Assembly (NCBI RefSeq): GCF_000237925.1
Contig: NC_031500.1
Location: forward strand, 1,550,001 to 1,614,000
Source of the DNA: Schistosoma mansoni
Lineage: Eukaryota > Platyhelminthes > Trematoda > Strigeidida > Schistosomatidae
Direction of reading: 5' to 3'
DNA length: 64,000 bases
Part shown: positions 24,680 to 37,420 of the stretch, in pieces
How the letters are laid out: the number at the start of each line of letters is the position of its first letter
How positions within the stretch are numbered: the first letter of the stretch is position 1
Made by a program: the position numbers and the translations under genes
The notes under the pieces: model-generated
Told to the model about the DNA's origin: nothing
Database searches by the model: none
The model's input: the letters and a program-made list of their open reading frames with translations, nothing else

Positions 24680-24836
24680 TCCATATGTCTGATGATTTCA
24701 TCACGCAAAATCCGTTTTGGAACCTATATAAGTATATTGCTGGTGTAAAGGTTACAAGTCTCATGAAAAATATCTTTATGTGCAGAATAATCTTTATTCC
24801 ATATGATTGATACAGCTCTACATAGCAAGACCATTA
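24680..24836 (-). mobile_element. CR1-like LINE 3' end, outer part
   Basis: Matches 2590-2735. The match continues at 25505 after an interruption of about 670 bases, which holds an inverted pair of Smalpha-type SINEs. The two parts read as one LINE 3' end split by a later insertion. Confidence 0.5.
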
Positions 24837-24984
24837 AACATTTGTGTGGCAGATTTCGGCTCTTTCCAAGTTCCGATTTGCTGGATGAATTTTCAAACGT
24901 TTTTAGACATCATTTACCTTTAAGCATCTAGGAACATCAATGCATAAGTCATTCTTAAATTCACTTGACATCGTTTGCCTGAAT

Positions 24985-25175
24985 CTTCCCACCGATGTTT
25001 AGGACTGGAATCGGTAAGTCTCTTATTAGTAATTGTGCATACCGTGCGTATTGCCTCGATACCGCCCCAATTCGCAAGCATTATAAACAAAGATGGATGG
25101 TATCTAGCAGTAAAATCAAGCAAGAGCTTTTATCCCATTTGGGACTTTTCACCTGGATGCACTGAACGCCACAAC
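24985..25175 (-). mobile_element. Smalpha-type SINE, decayed
   Basis: Minus-strand copy of the schistosome Smalpha repeat. It is recognised by CCATCCATCTTTG near the hammerhead end and by a CGGTATGCACAATTAC-type 3' part near 25040. The hammerhead region near 25100-25165 is too altered to be active. Confidence 0.6.
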
Positions 25176-25310
25176 TGATGATCGAGTCCTGGAGTTAACA
25201 TCAATTTGAGATGCAGGTACATCCAGCTGACTAGTCCCAAAAACCACAAAACGCGCTCCCTGGATTTCACTGCCAGCCACCATCCATCTTTGCTTATTAG
25301 TCATTCTGGT
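25176..25310 (+). mobile_element. Smalpha-type SINE with decayed hammerhead
   Basis: Plus-strand copy with the hammerhead layout: CATCCAG, then CTGACTAG (expected CTGANGA), a stem II loop, AAAAC (expected GAAAC), then CTGGATTTCACTGCCAGCC. Two core positions are wrong, so cleavage is unlikely. It faces the minus-strand copy at 24985-25175. Confidence 0.65.
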
Positions 25311-25437
25311 AATATTGACTTCATTTTCGATCTCTTATAAAGATTCATCCGCGGAACTTAAGGCATCAGGCATAAGTAGGTAGTCCACAGTTGCGTGCGT
25401 CATTGTCATAACCCATCTTGAAGGTGTGGCATTGTAT

Positions 25438-25468
25438 ATATAGATACATATATATATATATATAGTAC
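25438..25468. repeat. (TA)n microsatellite
   Basis: A run of alternating T and A with a few breaks. Confidence 0.8.
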
Positions 25469-25504
25469 AAAGTTCTGAGAAGTAAGTTAAGGTTAATTTT
25501 AATT

Positions 25505-26160
25505 TCTTTCTAACCAGAATCGATTCAGTTTTCGTGCTTCACATCTATCTGTATATAGTAAGTAATGTGTAAGAAGTCTTATGAAATGGCGTTGTGTTTT
25601 CTAATTTTTCTGTCGATCAATGGAACGCATGCGACTAAATACAATCTGGAAGCACTCTATTAGAGACCGAACATATACCTTATGGATGGTTATTTTGGGT
25701 TCCTTTAAGTTAAAATTACTGTTGATAAACCCGATAAATTGACGGTCTTTAGAGACTTGAGATTTAGCCTTTTCCATTGACGAAATATTTTCAAATATTT
25801 TCACACCTTAATCGCAGATGCTACTTAGTTGTCTAAATTACAGCTTGTTAAGTTGCAAGCTTATCTGCGGATTGGACGTGTCCAAGAACATGTACCCAGG
25901 CTTTTTGATATTAAAAGTGGAGAACCATGAATCACATCAGTCTTGGAGTTTATCAAGATCTTTCTGTATTATACAGCTGACGTTTAAACTGGGATATGCG
26001 TCGAATTTATGTACTACTGTTAGGTCGTCAGGAAATAAAAGCGTTTTGCCGAGTGTACAGCAGTCGCATATGTCGTTAACATACAAGATGAATAATAGGG
26101 GTCTGATGAGTCAACAACGGAGGACACCACTAGTAAGGTTCTGAGGGTCGAATAAGTGTT
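25505..26160 (-). mobile_element. CR1-like LINE remnant (RT middle to 3' end)
   Basis: On the minus strand, a CR1/Jockey-type RT: an LTTY...T block near 26060, a former YADD region near 26030, then a better preserved part at 25804-25601 with VKIFENISS, FIGFINSNFNL and RMRSIDRQKN. Stops and a frame change lie between the parts. It complements the 5' RT part seen at 3136-4172. Confidence 0.55.
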
Positions 26161-26189
26161 GCCTTATTTTGACCAACGGGGTTTGATCT

Positions 26190-26515
26190 GTAGCGCTAAA
26201 TATATCAACAAAATCAATAGGTCTGTAAGCTTTCCACATTTGGCACTGACTACATAACTTTTAATAGGCTCACCTAGCTGAAGGCACTCGGTCACGCATC
26301 CGCATCAGATCACGGGTGAAATAGCCGTGCTCCACTTCCCCAAAGACCACTAGTCAGTGTACAGCAGTCACTTGTCGATATATTGATAACCCACCAAATT
26401 TATCTTCGAACCTCTTCGCTTCTGACTTTTGATTTCACAGGGTGAGCATGGTTCAATTCTAAGAGGTGTTGCTGGTTAATGTGTTATCAAACTAGAAATA
26501 CCTGAGCCGGTGTGA
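26190..26515. repeat. R1 repeat, 5' module
   Basis: Second copy of the 300-base module also found at 2835-3135 and 48660-48975. It again lies directly beside a CR1-like RT fragment. Confidence 0.7.
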
Positions 26516-26639
26516 TCTTGAACATCAACTCTTAAACTGTAAGTTTGTTCATTACTGGAACTTCCTATTCCATTAATTTCACTTTAATTTTTATATATTG
26601 TGATAGTTTTTGTATTTTTGAGTTTTTTTCCCTCGTTCA
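26516..26639. other. Intergenic, no gene seen
   Basis: Short AT-rich stretch. Confidence 0.4.
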
Positions 26640-28045
26640 TTCCTTTACTGAACAGACTGCTAAGGTACTGATGATCATGACCATGACACCACCCTCATTT
26701 TAGCCAACGCTATTCTGGTTGGACAGCATCGAATGTTGGTTGCCCCACGCAAAGGTTGGCTTCTACGAGCACGGTGTAGCCGATTCACGTGCACAATTCC
26801 TCGCTGTAGTGTGGCACTATCGCGCGAATTCATCAGGCATGTAACACCTACTATGCGTACTAGTAATGTTTCGGAACCTTATGTAACACTCAAAAGGTCT
26901 TGAAGATACCATCAGTATTGTAGTTTGACAACTGTTTACTAATAACACCTTTGAATCGTGCCCACCCAGTTAAAATCAGAAGTCAGAAGCGAAGAGGTTG
27001 GAAGATATATTTGATGGGTTATCAATATATCAAGGAGCGAATGATCTAATCTGGCTAATGATCGTAGGAGATGTTTCCTACGCTTTTCTGTAACGTTATC
27101 TGGTACGGATGCATGACCGAGCGCCTTCAGCTAAACGAGTTCACTAAAACTAATATGGTCAACATCCAATATCGAGGACTTGCAAAGCTATTGATTTCAG
27201 AGAATTATTTTACAGCTACAGTCTATTCTGAAACGCGATGTAACCGATCGATAATAGTTAGATGAACTCCTCAGTAATACTGAACTACAAATGTCAGAAG
27301 TAGTTAGTCAAAGAACTTTCGACGATGGCCGGTTTAGACAAATTATCTTGTCTAGACGTCTTCAACAGATGCAGGCAGTGTTTGTCTCGTTTCGAAACAA
27401 CGCCTTAGACGAGCTGGCCGCATTTAAGAGATCACTAAATCTTCTAAATCCGAATTTTTCTCGGTCAAAATAATAAAGCTCAAATGACACGCAATAATGT
27501 TACAGAACTCTGTCGTACTCTGACACGTTACTGTCGTATTCGTCATGATCGTAAACGAACACGGATCAATCTCCAGGAGTTCTTCAAGAAAACAATCTGT
27601 TCCTAGACCACGAGAAACAGATAACCTTGATTGATCATGTTATCATAATTATTACGGAAAATCTTCCCGAAATTGTAAAAACTTCAATTTTCCGAGCTCT
27701 AAACCGGCCGAAACAAAAATCGTTTCGTGAAACTTCCTAGCCGGCACGCGTTCACGGCAGTTGTGGCCGGCAAACACAGCCGTTTGTTATACGTCACTGA
27801 TGTGATTTCGAAAGTTTGCTACCTCATCGGCACTGGAGGAGACGTTAGCGTTCTCCCAGTGAATCCTGACGACCAACCTTAAGAACCGATTTTAAACATA
27901 CACGCGGCGAACGGAAAACCAATTGCCACATATGGTAAGCGGTATGTCTATCTCAACGTGGGTTCACACAAACCCATCCACTGTATTTTCGTTGTAGTGG
28001 ACGTTTCTATGTCAATCGTTTATATAGACCTGTTGCAACACTTCA
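26640..28045 (+). mobile_element. Gypsy/Ty3 element remnant, gag to protease (fossil)
   Basis: The better preserved parts are the gag end (about 27290-27590, with LCRTLTRYCRIRHDR) and the protease region (about 27740-28040, with HSRLLYVTDVISKV, SVLPVNPDD and GKRYVYLNVG). RT and integrase are absent; sequence turns to an AT-rich simple repeat near 28050. It is old and broken in several places. Confidence 0.7.
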
Positions 28046-29586
28046 ATTTAATAATAATAAGAATAATGATAATAACAATAATAATTTTTTCTCAAATAAC
28101 AGTTTGTTACATGATGCATGTCAGTTTACAGGTAAGATTAAGTTGTTACAGGGGTTACGATTTTCACTGTAGTAAATCACTCAGCTGGGTTGATATTTTA
28201 TAAAATATGAATGTAGATAGTTTTATTAAGGAACTTATTGTCAAGATCAAAATTGGCGCTTCTCATGAAGGTTGCGTCGTGACATACAACTGATGGTCGA
28301 GAATAGATCCATGCGAAGTTGGGTGCTTTTAGAAGCTTCAACCTTTTATCCCTCTGGAACATCTGAGGCTTTATTAATGGTACTGGAAGAAGTCACCCGT
28401 TCCGCATTTGTTTCCGGTGGCGTATCTCAAAGGGGCTGAAAGAGGGTGTAAGAAAAAGAATAAACGAGAAACAGGGCAGACAATGTTCATGGAGGAATGG
28501 TTAAGGTATAACTACTTAGTCAATTTGTCTGTTATTAAGGTATTTATTAACCGAGAACATTCTAATATGTTGAAGAAAATAAGTGTAAACAAAGTATTAA
28601 TGGATCGAACTATGAAAATGAAGGTGGTTCAGAAAGAAGCTGGAAAGTATGGGATTATGTGTAGTTATAAAATATAATGTTGAAAAAGGTTTTCTGTAAC
28701 AAACGGCGGTCTACCTTTATCGAAGCTTTTTGAACCCTTTCTTAGTTTTTTAGATTTTACAGGGCAATGAGCAGGCTTCGTTTTTTAGCGAATTGTCTAG
28801 TTCGCTTGTAATACGATTACTCGGTAGGAAGTGGAACCAATTCAGCGTTTTAAACGAAGTTTAAGAAGGTATTTCGCAGAAATAAATCCGCATCAACACT
28901 GTTGGTACATGCCATCCCACTTGACATAAGGAGCCGTAATTTAACATGTTCTGCCCTACAAAAACGGGCGGATTGAAGATATGTCCCCACCATCATGTTT
29001 GCTGGTCAGTAACACCACCCTCCCTCCTTTTATGATGTTAGGCTATCTTACGTCTGTGGTCAGTATGAATATTGCTTTAATCAATACCCATAGTTGGAAC
29101 ACGCTGTCTACATTAGTTTCATGTTACAAGCTAATAAGATGGCTAAAGCATTTGTATTATATTATTATATTATATTATATTATTATATTATTATATCATA
29201 CTGCTATGAAGATAAATAATGGTATAAGATTATATGTGGTTAAGAGATGGCAAGAACTAATAGTAAGTCAAAGGATATGAAATACTAGCAGATTGTACAT
29301 TTTACAGGGTCAGAAAAGTAAAACATTGAGCAACTCACAAGAATTCAGGACATTTGAGCTTCTTTTGATCGGCTTTAGTTGATCAGCACCTATAAGATTA
29401 GTGAGTTATCTGTCTACGTGTTATAGGAAAGACAGACATGACACTTAGCGAGTATAATGTAGTTTTAACCATTAGAGAGATTCGGAATCTAAAAGTGAGG
29501 TTTATGAGCAGAAGGCCGTGAATAACGGTCAATGAATAATGGGAGAGAATGAAGCATGTGTTCTTTAATTTGGTTATGTTCATTCT
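28046..29586. other. Unassigned DNA with microsatellites
   Basis: Contains (AAT)n-like sequence at about 28049-28090 and a (TATTA)n-like tract at about 29155-29200. An open stretch at 28408-28677 (89 codons, Lys-rich) has no recognisable motif and no support. Confidence 0.4.
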
Positions 29587-29596
29587 AATAACAATA

Positions 29597-32500
29597 ACTC
29601 GGCCGTTGCTGCTACCTTGACGTGGTGGTCGGGCTTGCCTGTCGTGATGAACCAATCGAGCTGACTGTACAGAGGTGTGGAAGCAGTAGAGTGTTTTATT
29701 CAGACAACCAGCATGACAGAGATGCTGCCTTCCCACAAGGAGGGGTGAGGTTAGAAAAGGTCGACCCTTAAAATGTACACCTCGCCTTATCCCACGGACT
29801 TCCGTCTCCGGCGCCAAGATCCTTTGAAGAACGGAGCTAACACAAAAACTACCCACAAAAAGGTATTATGTGACCGACCTCAAGCAGTTGTCCCTTGGGC
29901 ACTGCGGTCACGCTCCCAGTTTCTTAAGACCAACACTAATCCAACTTCTTTTGCAAGTCCCTCAAGAAATACCCTTCCACGGTGTGGGCAGCCGGGAAGT
30001 GATATTAGCCCTCATACCCGTAACTGAACACGAGATCAAGTTGGTCACTTTCAAATCCTTCCTACACCTAATAACTCTCTTATCTCCACGACTAACCCTT
30101 CTATGTCCTTTTATCACCTCGCACCGCTAGGGCGAACGATCCGAGTACACGGAACGTTATTCCTGTTCTCCTGAAACCACGCTCCAAACTACATGTAGGA
30201 ACTTTTAATGTCCGAACATTGTGCCAAATGGGACAACAGACCTCCTTAGCTAGGACTTTAGAATCTCGCACCATCGATGTGTGCTGCGTCTTCGAAACGC
30301 GCATACAAGATCCGAGTAGTGTCATTCATTTGACCTCACCTAATCAAAATAAAGAACCATCTTGATACATGCTTCGTGTATCTGGAAGCCCTGATGCTGC
30401 TTCCCGTGGCCTCGCTGGAGTACGTACTGCATTAGGTCCTAGGGTAGAACTAGCTTTTTTAGACTGGATCCCAGTAGACAGTCGTCTATGCGCTGTCCTA
30501 CTAAACGGATCAGTAAGGACTCGGAAAGATAGGGAAACTCGTCGTTGCCTCTTCGTCGTCTCGGCCTACTCTCTCACCGACTGCAGCTCAGATGATATAA
30601 AAGATGGGTTCTAAAGGAAGCATTTTGACCTTCTCCGAAAAGCTAGGCGTTCTGATGTAGTAATAGTGGCTGATGACTTTATTGCTCAAGTAGGTAAACT
30701 AAGTGAAAGGGAAAGACACCTGGGTGGATCTTATGGTGTCATGGCGAAAAGAACAGATAACGGCGACCGTCTGTTGCAGCTATGCTCAGATAACCGCCTA
30801 TTTCTCGCAAATACTAACTTTAAGCATAAGGAAAAACATCTTTTGACATGGCGACCCCCGAATTCGTCCCAACGTTGGACCCAATTAGATCACATTGCTA
30901 TCAGCCACCGATGGAGGGGCTCGATAGAAGACTGTCGCTCATTCTGGAGCACATGTTTAGATTAAGATCATGCTCTAGTGCGAGCACGTATCTGTCTGCG
31001 TCTTACTGGACGTAGGAAAGACACCGCAGGGAAACCTCTTAGGGTTCTACTTAGTGATGGGCAAGCTAAGAATATATTTCAGCAACAACTAGAAAAACAG
31101 TTAGGCAGCCATGTAAGTTGTGCCCACCCCGAGGCAGCGTGGAATAACATCCGAAAAGCTGTGGAAACAGCAGTGATATCCGCTAGTAAGGTAAAGCATA
31201 AGATTGGGGAGAAACAGTGGATCTCGGCAGCATCTACCTCACTGATAGATGCTGAAAAACTCATCCCATCTGGCTCTGAGCATAACGAAGGGCGGAGTCA
31301 GCTTAAGCTAAGGCTAATAAGAAGCCTACGCAATGACCGTGAACAGTGGTGGGTAGCGAAAGCAAGAGAGATGGAAAAAGCAGCGGCAATAGGTAACAGC
31401 AGACAGCTGTTCAGACTTATTAAAGAAACTGGCATTAGGAACCCAACTATTAGCGAAACTATCTCAGACAAAGACGGGCATATCATTCATTCTCAATCCA
31501 GGAGATTGGATCAATGGGCAGAACACTTTAGCGATCAGTTCAACTGGCCTTCAGCCACACTTCAGTTACCCACGATCTCCAGTCGTATTGAATGGCGAAT
31601 TGACGTAAGTCCTCCAACTCTCTACGAGGTTGAAAAAGCTGGAGGAAATCTGAAGCGAGGGAGAGCAGCAGGCCCTGACAGGTTGACCCCTGAGATTTTT
31701 AAGGATGGTGGTCCAGTAGTAGCAACGAGATTGACTGAGGTCTTAGGTAGAATCTGGGAACTGGACGTAATTCCATCTGACTGGTCCCAATCACTGATTG
31801 TGCCAGTCTATAAGAAAGGACAAAAGTCCTCCTGTGACAATCACAGAGGGATCAGTTTGACTAATATAGTGTCTAAAATATTAGCTTTAATAATACTTGG
31901 ACACCTAACCAAAGCTCGTGAAGAGCAGACTAGAGAAAACGAGGATGGTTTTTGACCTTGACGTGGTTGCATAGACCAGATATTCACTCTACGCCAAGTC
32001 CTAGAACATAGACATACATTCAGACGTCCCACAATCGTAGTGTTTCTTGACCTTAAGGTGGCATTTGACTCCGTTGATCGTGAGGTTCTATGGCAGGGTT
32101 TGTCAGTGGAAGGAGTACCAAAAAAGTACATTAACCTCATAAAGGCTCTCTACTCGAACACAACTGGTCGAGTTAGAGCCTATGGCGAACTGCCATCAGA
32201 ATTGATTACCTCAAGTGGTGTTCGTCAGGGCTGTCCACTCTCACCATCCTTGTTCAACTTTGTCGTTGACATGCTTTTAGAGATAACACTTTCATCATCT
32301 CAATCTCCAGGAGTAGGACTTTTACCGGAAGGCTCACTTGTTGACTTAGAATACGCCGACGATATAGTTTTACTCGGTGAAGACGCTGAAAAAATACAGA
32401 GTCTTCCGACCACCATGAGCAAATATGCAGGCATGTTCGGTATGCGATTCTCTCCCTCGAAGTGCAAAATGTTACTTCAGGATTGGGTCGCATCGACACC

Positions 32501-33425
32501 TGAACTAATGATAGGAAGTGAAGTAGTTGAGCTAGTTGACCGCTTCACTTAACTCGGGAGTCTCATCAGCCCTTGTGGTCTGGTGTGTGACGAAATCTCA
32601 GCACGGATACAGAAGGCTCGTCTAGCTTTCGCCAACTTGCGTCATTTATGGCGTAGGCGAGATATCCGTCTAGCAACAAAAGGACGGGTTTACTGTGCAG
32701 CAGTTCGTTCCGTCCTACTTTATGGCAGTGAAACATGGCCGATAAGAGTAGAGGATATTCGTAGGCTACTAGTATTCGATCATAGGTGTCTTCGACGCAT
32801 TGCTCGTATATCCTGGTACCACCGGGTTAGTAGTGCAGTTGTTAGGAAACGGGTACTAGGTAAGGATGGCAAACCGATTGATGAAATAATGAAACTTCAT
32901 CAGTTGAGATGGCTGGGACACGTGTTACGTATGCCCATCCACCGACTGCCCCGACGTGCAATGTTTTATGGTGTAGGAGCAGGTTGGAGAAAAGCTAGGG
33001 GCGGCCAGACCAAAACGTGGCATAAATCCATGAAGTCACTGACAAGTGGACTGAGCCATATTGATAGGTGTAGACTACCTGGTTGGGATTCGCGAGATGA
33101 TAGCAACCGATGGTTAGAGACCTTGAATGACATGGCTCAAAATCGTTTGCAATGGCGAAGGCACATCCACTCTTTGTGTTCACCCAAATTCTAATCATCT
33201 GAATTCTTCATGTCTCTATCTTTTTTCTCTTTCCAAATTTATTTCACTGTATTATACTCCTTGAATAACATCTTCAAACCCTTATCTTTCACATAATACT
33301 TATACTCTTACTTCGTCTACCACTATGGGATTTGAATCGACGACTGCATCTCTGTGCTAATGTGGTATGGCAACTGGAACTGATGTACGTCCGTACAATG
33401 TTCTACGTTGTGACTGACTGACTGG
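29597..33425 (+). mobile_element. RTE-type LINE-A, nearly complete, with 10-bp target duplication
   Basis: A 3.83-kb LINE flanked by AATAACAATA on both sides (29587-29596 and 33426-33435). It has a 5' leader of about 0.55 kb, one long reading frame from about 30120 to 33194, and a 3' untranslated end finishing in a TGACTGACTGAC tail, as in RTE elements. The frame holds an endonuclease (GTFNVRTL at 30199, SQRWTQLDHIAI near 30880), RT (FLDLKVAFDSVDRE at 32043, GVRQGCPLSPSLF, EYADDIVLL near 32350) and a C-terminal DNA-binding-like end (LLYGSETW, LRWLGHVLRMP). The frame is interrupted only by stops, at 30363, 30612, 30963, 31953, 31959 and 32550; I found no frameshift. Confidence 0.85.
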
Positions 33426-33439
33426 AATAACAATAGGCT

Positions 33440-34850
33440 TAGTTACATTCTTGTTTCGTCTGGATATTAGGCGCCTCATTGGTAGGCGGAATTTCAAGGA
33501 AAAGATAATGAAGCTTTTTAGAGTCTAGTAACAAGATTATTAGCCTTTTGAATTCGATAAAAGTGTCACAGTTACAGATAGGTGTTGGCAACCTGTTCCA
33601 CAAGAAACTATACTGCACTGTAAAACGCAAAGCATTTGGTCATGGTGTTTTATGGTAGATTTATATGCATTATTTCCTAGTCTATAGATTAGGTCAGAGA
33701 TCATATTCGGACATGAGGTTAGTAATGAGAGTACATTTATTGCTTTGTAGAGAAATATCACATTGTTCTTTAGCCTTTGGTCCCGTAAAGGTTCTAACGA
33801 AAGGTGCTTAAATCTACTTGGGTAATCGAGAGCGGACTCACTTTCAAGAAGTCGGCGTGTGAAGCGCTTTTGAACATCTACTCTTATTTTGTCTATGGTA
33901 TTCATATTATAGAAGATAAAAGAGCAGTATTCAAGAAGTCGTACACATATTTTGTAAAGTGTAAGCTTAGCCTCTGTTGTGAAGAAACTTTTCGTTATGA
34001 AACCAATAAGCCGTCTAGCTTTAGAAACAATAGAGGAGGCATGTTATTCAACGTTAGGACTTCCTGTGTAATTAATTCCTAGATCGTGTGCTGACTTAAG
34101 TGTCTGGACTTTACTTTTATTTAAGTAAATTTGTAGTTCATAGGGGTGTTTTTCAAAGTACATGGTCCCGTATATGTTGAGGTCAAGCGGTAATCGCCGT
34201 GTTTCGATCCAGATAGTAAGGTTATTAAGATCATCTTGAATCAGGGATACAATTCCATTTACAGCCTCAGGTTCATAACCGTATACTATTTTGAGATCAT
34301 CAGCATATAAGTATGGTTTCACAAATTTTATGATGTTACATATATCGTTTATATACATGAGAAACAAGAGTGGGCCTAATACACTTCCCTAGATGACCCC
34401 ACTTGTTATTGGTTTAAGTGATGAGAGACAGTCGTTGAATTTTACCATTTGTTTACGTTTTGTTAAGAATGAAACAAACCACGAATAGAGTGGGTTTTTG
34501 ATTCCGGAGGACTGTAGTTTGACTAGAAGCTTTTTGTGTGGGACCTTATCAAAAGCTTTCCCAAAGTCTCAAAATATGACTGATACAAGGAATCCGTTGT
34601 CTCGTTTCAAAGTTATATCATTCATGTAGTCTACCAGGCATGTATCATATGATCTGGACCCAAGACATCCATGCCAGGAGACCGAGATGAGATTATTAGT
34701 AATTAGATGTTGGACTACCGCCGCCCTGACTGCTTTTACCATCACTCTAGATACTACTGAAGTTATGTTAATGGGTCGGTAATTTTCAACATTTTCTTCA
34801 GGTCATGTTCTAATTTTGGGAATGATGTGTTTAGTTTTCCAGGCAGTAGG
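33440..34850 (-). mobile_element. CR1-like LINE remnant (LINE-C)
   Basis: On the minus strand: YRPINITSVVSRVMVKAV near 34770, GFLVSVIF then DFGKAFDKVPHKKLL near 34570-34520, YSWFVSFLTKRKQM, SGVI.GSVLGPLLFLMYIND near 34360, YLYADDLKIVYG near 34300, then thumb and C-terminal parts to 33440. Compared with the other CR1-like pieces here it is well preserved, with scattered stops (near 34580 and 34390) and frame changes. The 5' endonuclease part is absent, as expected for a 5'-truncated insertion. Confidence 0.8.
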
Positions 34851-35722
34851 GTATATATATATATATATATGAGTTCAACTTCACAGTGATTTTCTGTGAT
34901 TAAACACGGATATGTTAATTTAGATGTGTCTGTGTAATAGTTGTGAACTGACAAATTTAGTTATCATTATTAGTTACATATTATAAAGTGGAGAAGTAAC
35001 ATACAGACATATACGTAGCCTGTCTTAGTTCTTGTATTTCAGCATACGAATGAATCAGAATGTTCTTCCATCATTCCATCAACCGACAACTTGCGTGGTC
35101 GTTCCAAGATTCGAACCAGTAGAAAAAGTAAGTTCTGACATCTGAACTGCAAGCAGACAACAGATTCATTATGTGTTCAATTCAGTAGGTTTAGGTGCAC
35201 CGTGAGTGGTTTAAGTAATGATTCGCTTTTGTTTCGATTTTTATACATTTCGTCAACCGATGACCTGACTTTACACCTACATCTCTGTTGTCGCTGCGTT
35301 TTTGAAAGTATTCTAAAAAGTCCAACGACGAGTTCAATTGATTATCGTGAACGATCGGTTTATTACAAATAACCCATCTCATTTGTCTGTCCTGCATACA
35401 AAGTTTGAGCAATCACTTAACCAGTCGTAATTTGAAAACCTTTACGTCGAGATTAATAAGTGGTGTTCATCATCCTGATAATCTACTAAGGGAATGGTGG
35501 CAATTGTGTCCAAACACAAGTCAGTCGTAAAACTGGCGTGATAAGTAGGTCGCTAATTATAATGCGGTTCGCATAATGTATATCTTGTGTCTCCGTCACT
35601 CACCAGTGATTTATTCTAAGCTACCTGTAGCATACATTCTAACCAAATATCAATAAAACTTAGATCCATGGTCACCTACAAGTTGATTAGTAAATTTACT
35701 ACATTCTATTCACGACATCTAA
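34851..35722. other. Intergenic, no gene seen
   Basis: A (TA)n tract lies at about 34853-34870. A weak fragment resembling the tRNA-headed SINE (minus strand) occurs near 35070-35140. Nothing else is recognised. Confidence 0.4.
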
Positions 35723-35986
35723 ACGTTGTTCAGTAACCATTTTCTCGTCCGCCCCCAATCACCTCATTCCTACATTCAGTTATTCGACTGTTATGAACAA
35801 ACTGTCTTTGACGTAGATTAATGTGTATGACGAAAAAATAATGAAGATACTGAAAATTATACTTTATTTTAGTGACTACATTTTCAATCAAAATTAACAT
35901 AGTTGTCAATAACAAGGTGGAATTCAAAGCTTGACGACAATTTACTTATTAGCAAATAATGGCGTCAATGTTCAATACAGTCAGTT

Positions 35987-36433
35987 TTATAGAATTCCTG
36001 GATGCTTTCTGGCAACTTCCTCAATTGATCCACATTTCTTTAATAATTCACTTAGCTTTTGCAAGTCGGACCGTTGATTCGTCTTAGGGTATGGCACGTT
36101 AGCTGGTATATCTACATTCAAGAATCTACACAATGGTTCCCAACCATCCGCAAATCGATGTACAAGAAGACGCTCAGATGGTATATTTTCCTGAAAAGTC
36201 TTCATATGTTTTTCGTAACATTCAAGTAACGTTACATCATCATCAAAATCAAGATCATCTTTCTGAAGTGCTAGTTTCATTGAGTCAGTGATAAGTTTGT
36301 CCAATTCAACAGGGACTCCTGCACGTCTTTTTGCTTCCTCGAACTGTTTTTTACTTGGATCGTCTGATTTTGGCATTATTACTTGTCGGAAACTAGTCAA
36401 CCAATCATTTTTATCGCGTACTGTTAGTACAAC
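35987..36433 (-). CDS. Sulfotransferase copy B, exon 2
   Basis: 148 codons plus stop, opening after a CAG acceptor (36436-36434) with VVLTVRDKNDW in phase with exon 1. It keeps DLDFDDD, LLECYEKH, SERLLVH and the consensus DGWEPLCRFLNV that copy A has altered. The frame is intact and ends HPGIL. No shared truncation with copy A is seen. Confidence 0.9.
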   Translation of the reverse strand, partial: VVLTVRDKNDWLTSFRQVIMPKSDDPSKKQFEEAKRRAGVPVELDKLITDSMKLALQKDDLDFDDDVTLLECYEKHMKTFQENIPSERLLVHRFADGWEPLCRFLNVDIPANVPYPKTNQRSDLQKLSELLKKCGSIEEVARKHPGIL

Positions 36434-37314
36434 CTGTATGAAACGAAGATTATATTGTGATATGGTATTATCGATATGACAAAAAATTAAATTTCAGAAG
36501 TCATTTGAAGTGTATACCAGAACAGTGTTTAGGTAAAATTTGGGAATCAAGTATGTGTGTGATATGGATAAACTATTCATTATAACTTGAATCTCAAACT
36601 TATATGATAAGTCCATAATGACTAACTTTCAGAAGCCGAGTTTAATTATTTACATTATTTACATTCCCGACTTTCACAATGCTTATATATTGAAAATAGA
36701 GTGGAGTTAATGCAGTTTCGATGATCCCTAGTCATATCATTCACGAGGCTGAACATTTTTGATATCGGGTAGGATATCGAACATCGTGAAATGCAATAAT
36801 GACTGACGTATATTGATCAGTCATGCACCATGAATCGTCGCATACAGTACTACACCATTTAGTTCTTACGTCATTTCCTACATCACATTTCTCTGGCAAT
36901 AATCAGTTTGTTCTAAATGGTCATCAAAGTAACCCTAGCACCTGGATATCACTGTAGGGTCATTCAGGTCGAGTATTGCCGTGAGATGTAAATTTGGCGT
37001 GAGCTAGTTCACATCGTTCCCGTATGACCTTAATAGCCAAATCGTCAACACAAATCACCGACATCGGCTATTTACAATAGTTACAGTTTGCGTTATTAAT
37101 CAAGATGAATGATTATAAGGGAAAGAGTGGTGAGGCCTTTGAGAAACAACGAAAATATTATTTTTCAATTCAGGAAGTTCTGAGGTAATTATTACGTGTT
37201 CTCAGCCGTTGTGATATATAACCATATACTAAATAAGAGTGCCAGAGTTATCAATAATTTGAAATAAAAAATTACAGAGATTAAAAGTATCTTTGCAATG
37301 ACCTCACATTCCAC

Positions 37315-37353
37315 TTTTGCATTAGGGTATAAGGTCATCATTCCGTTGTATAA
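37315..37353 (-). pseudogene. Relic exon 1 tail inside intron of copy B
   Basis: The minus strand spells LYNGMMTLYPNAK then GTGGAA, the counterpart of the relic at 11813-11851. The GT donor is retained but the codons have drifted differently from copy A, which fits loss of function before or soon after the A/B duplication. Confidence 0.6.
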
Positions 37354-37420
37354 CCAACACATATATGTATTAAACAATTTTCAAAAATCTTAACATACAA
37401 CAAAATACCACCTATTCTAC

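Noticed and set aside
28408-28677. Lys-rich open frame of 89 codons
   Set aside because: No motif, no copy elsewhere and no start or splice context that supports a gene.
29155-29205. Short regular repeats that might suggest an array such as CRISPR
   Set aside because: Simple AT microsatellite without spacers; the organism is a eukaryote.
29398-29856. Minus-strand open frame of 152 codons
   Set aside because: Most of it lies antisense over the 5' leader of LINE-A and crosses the element boundary at 29597.
31079-31486. Minus-strand open frames inside LINE-A
   Set aside because: Shadows of the plus-strand LINE reading frame.
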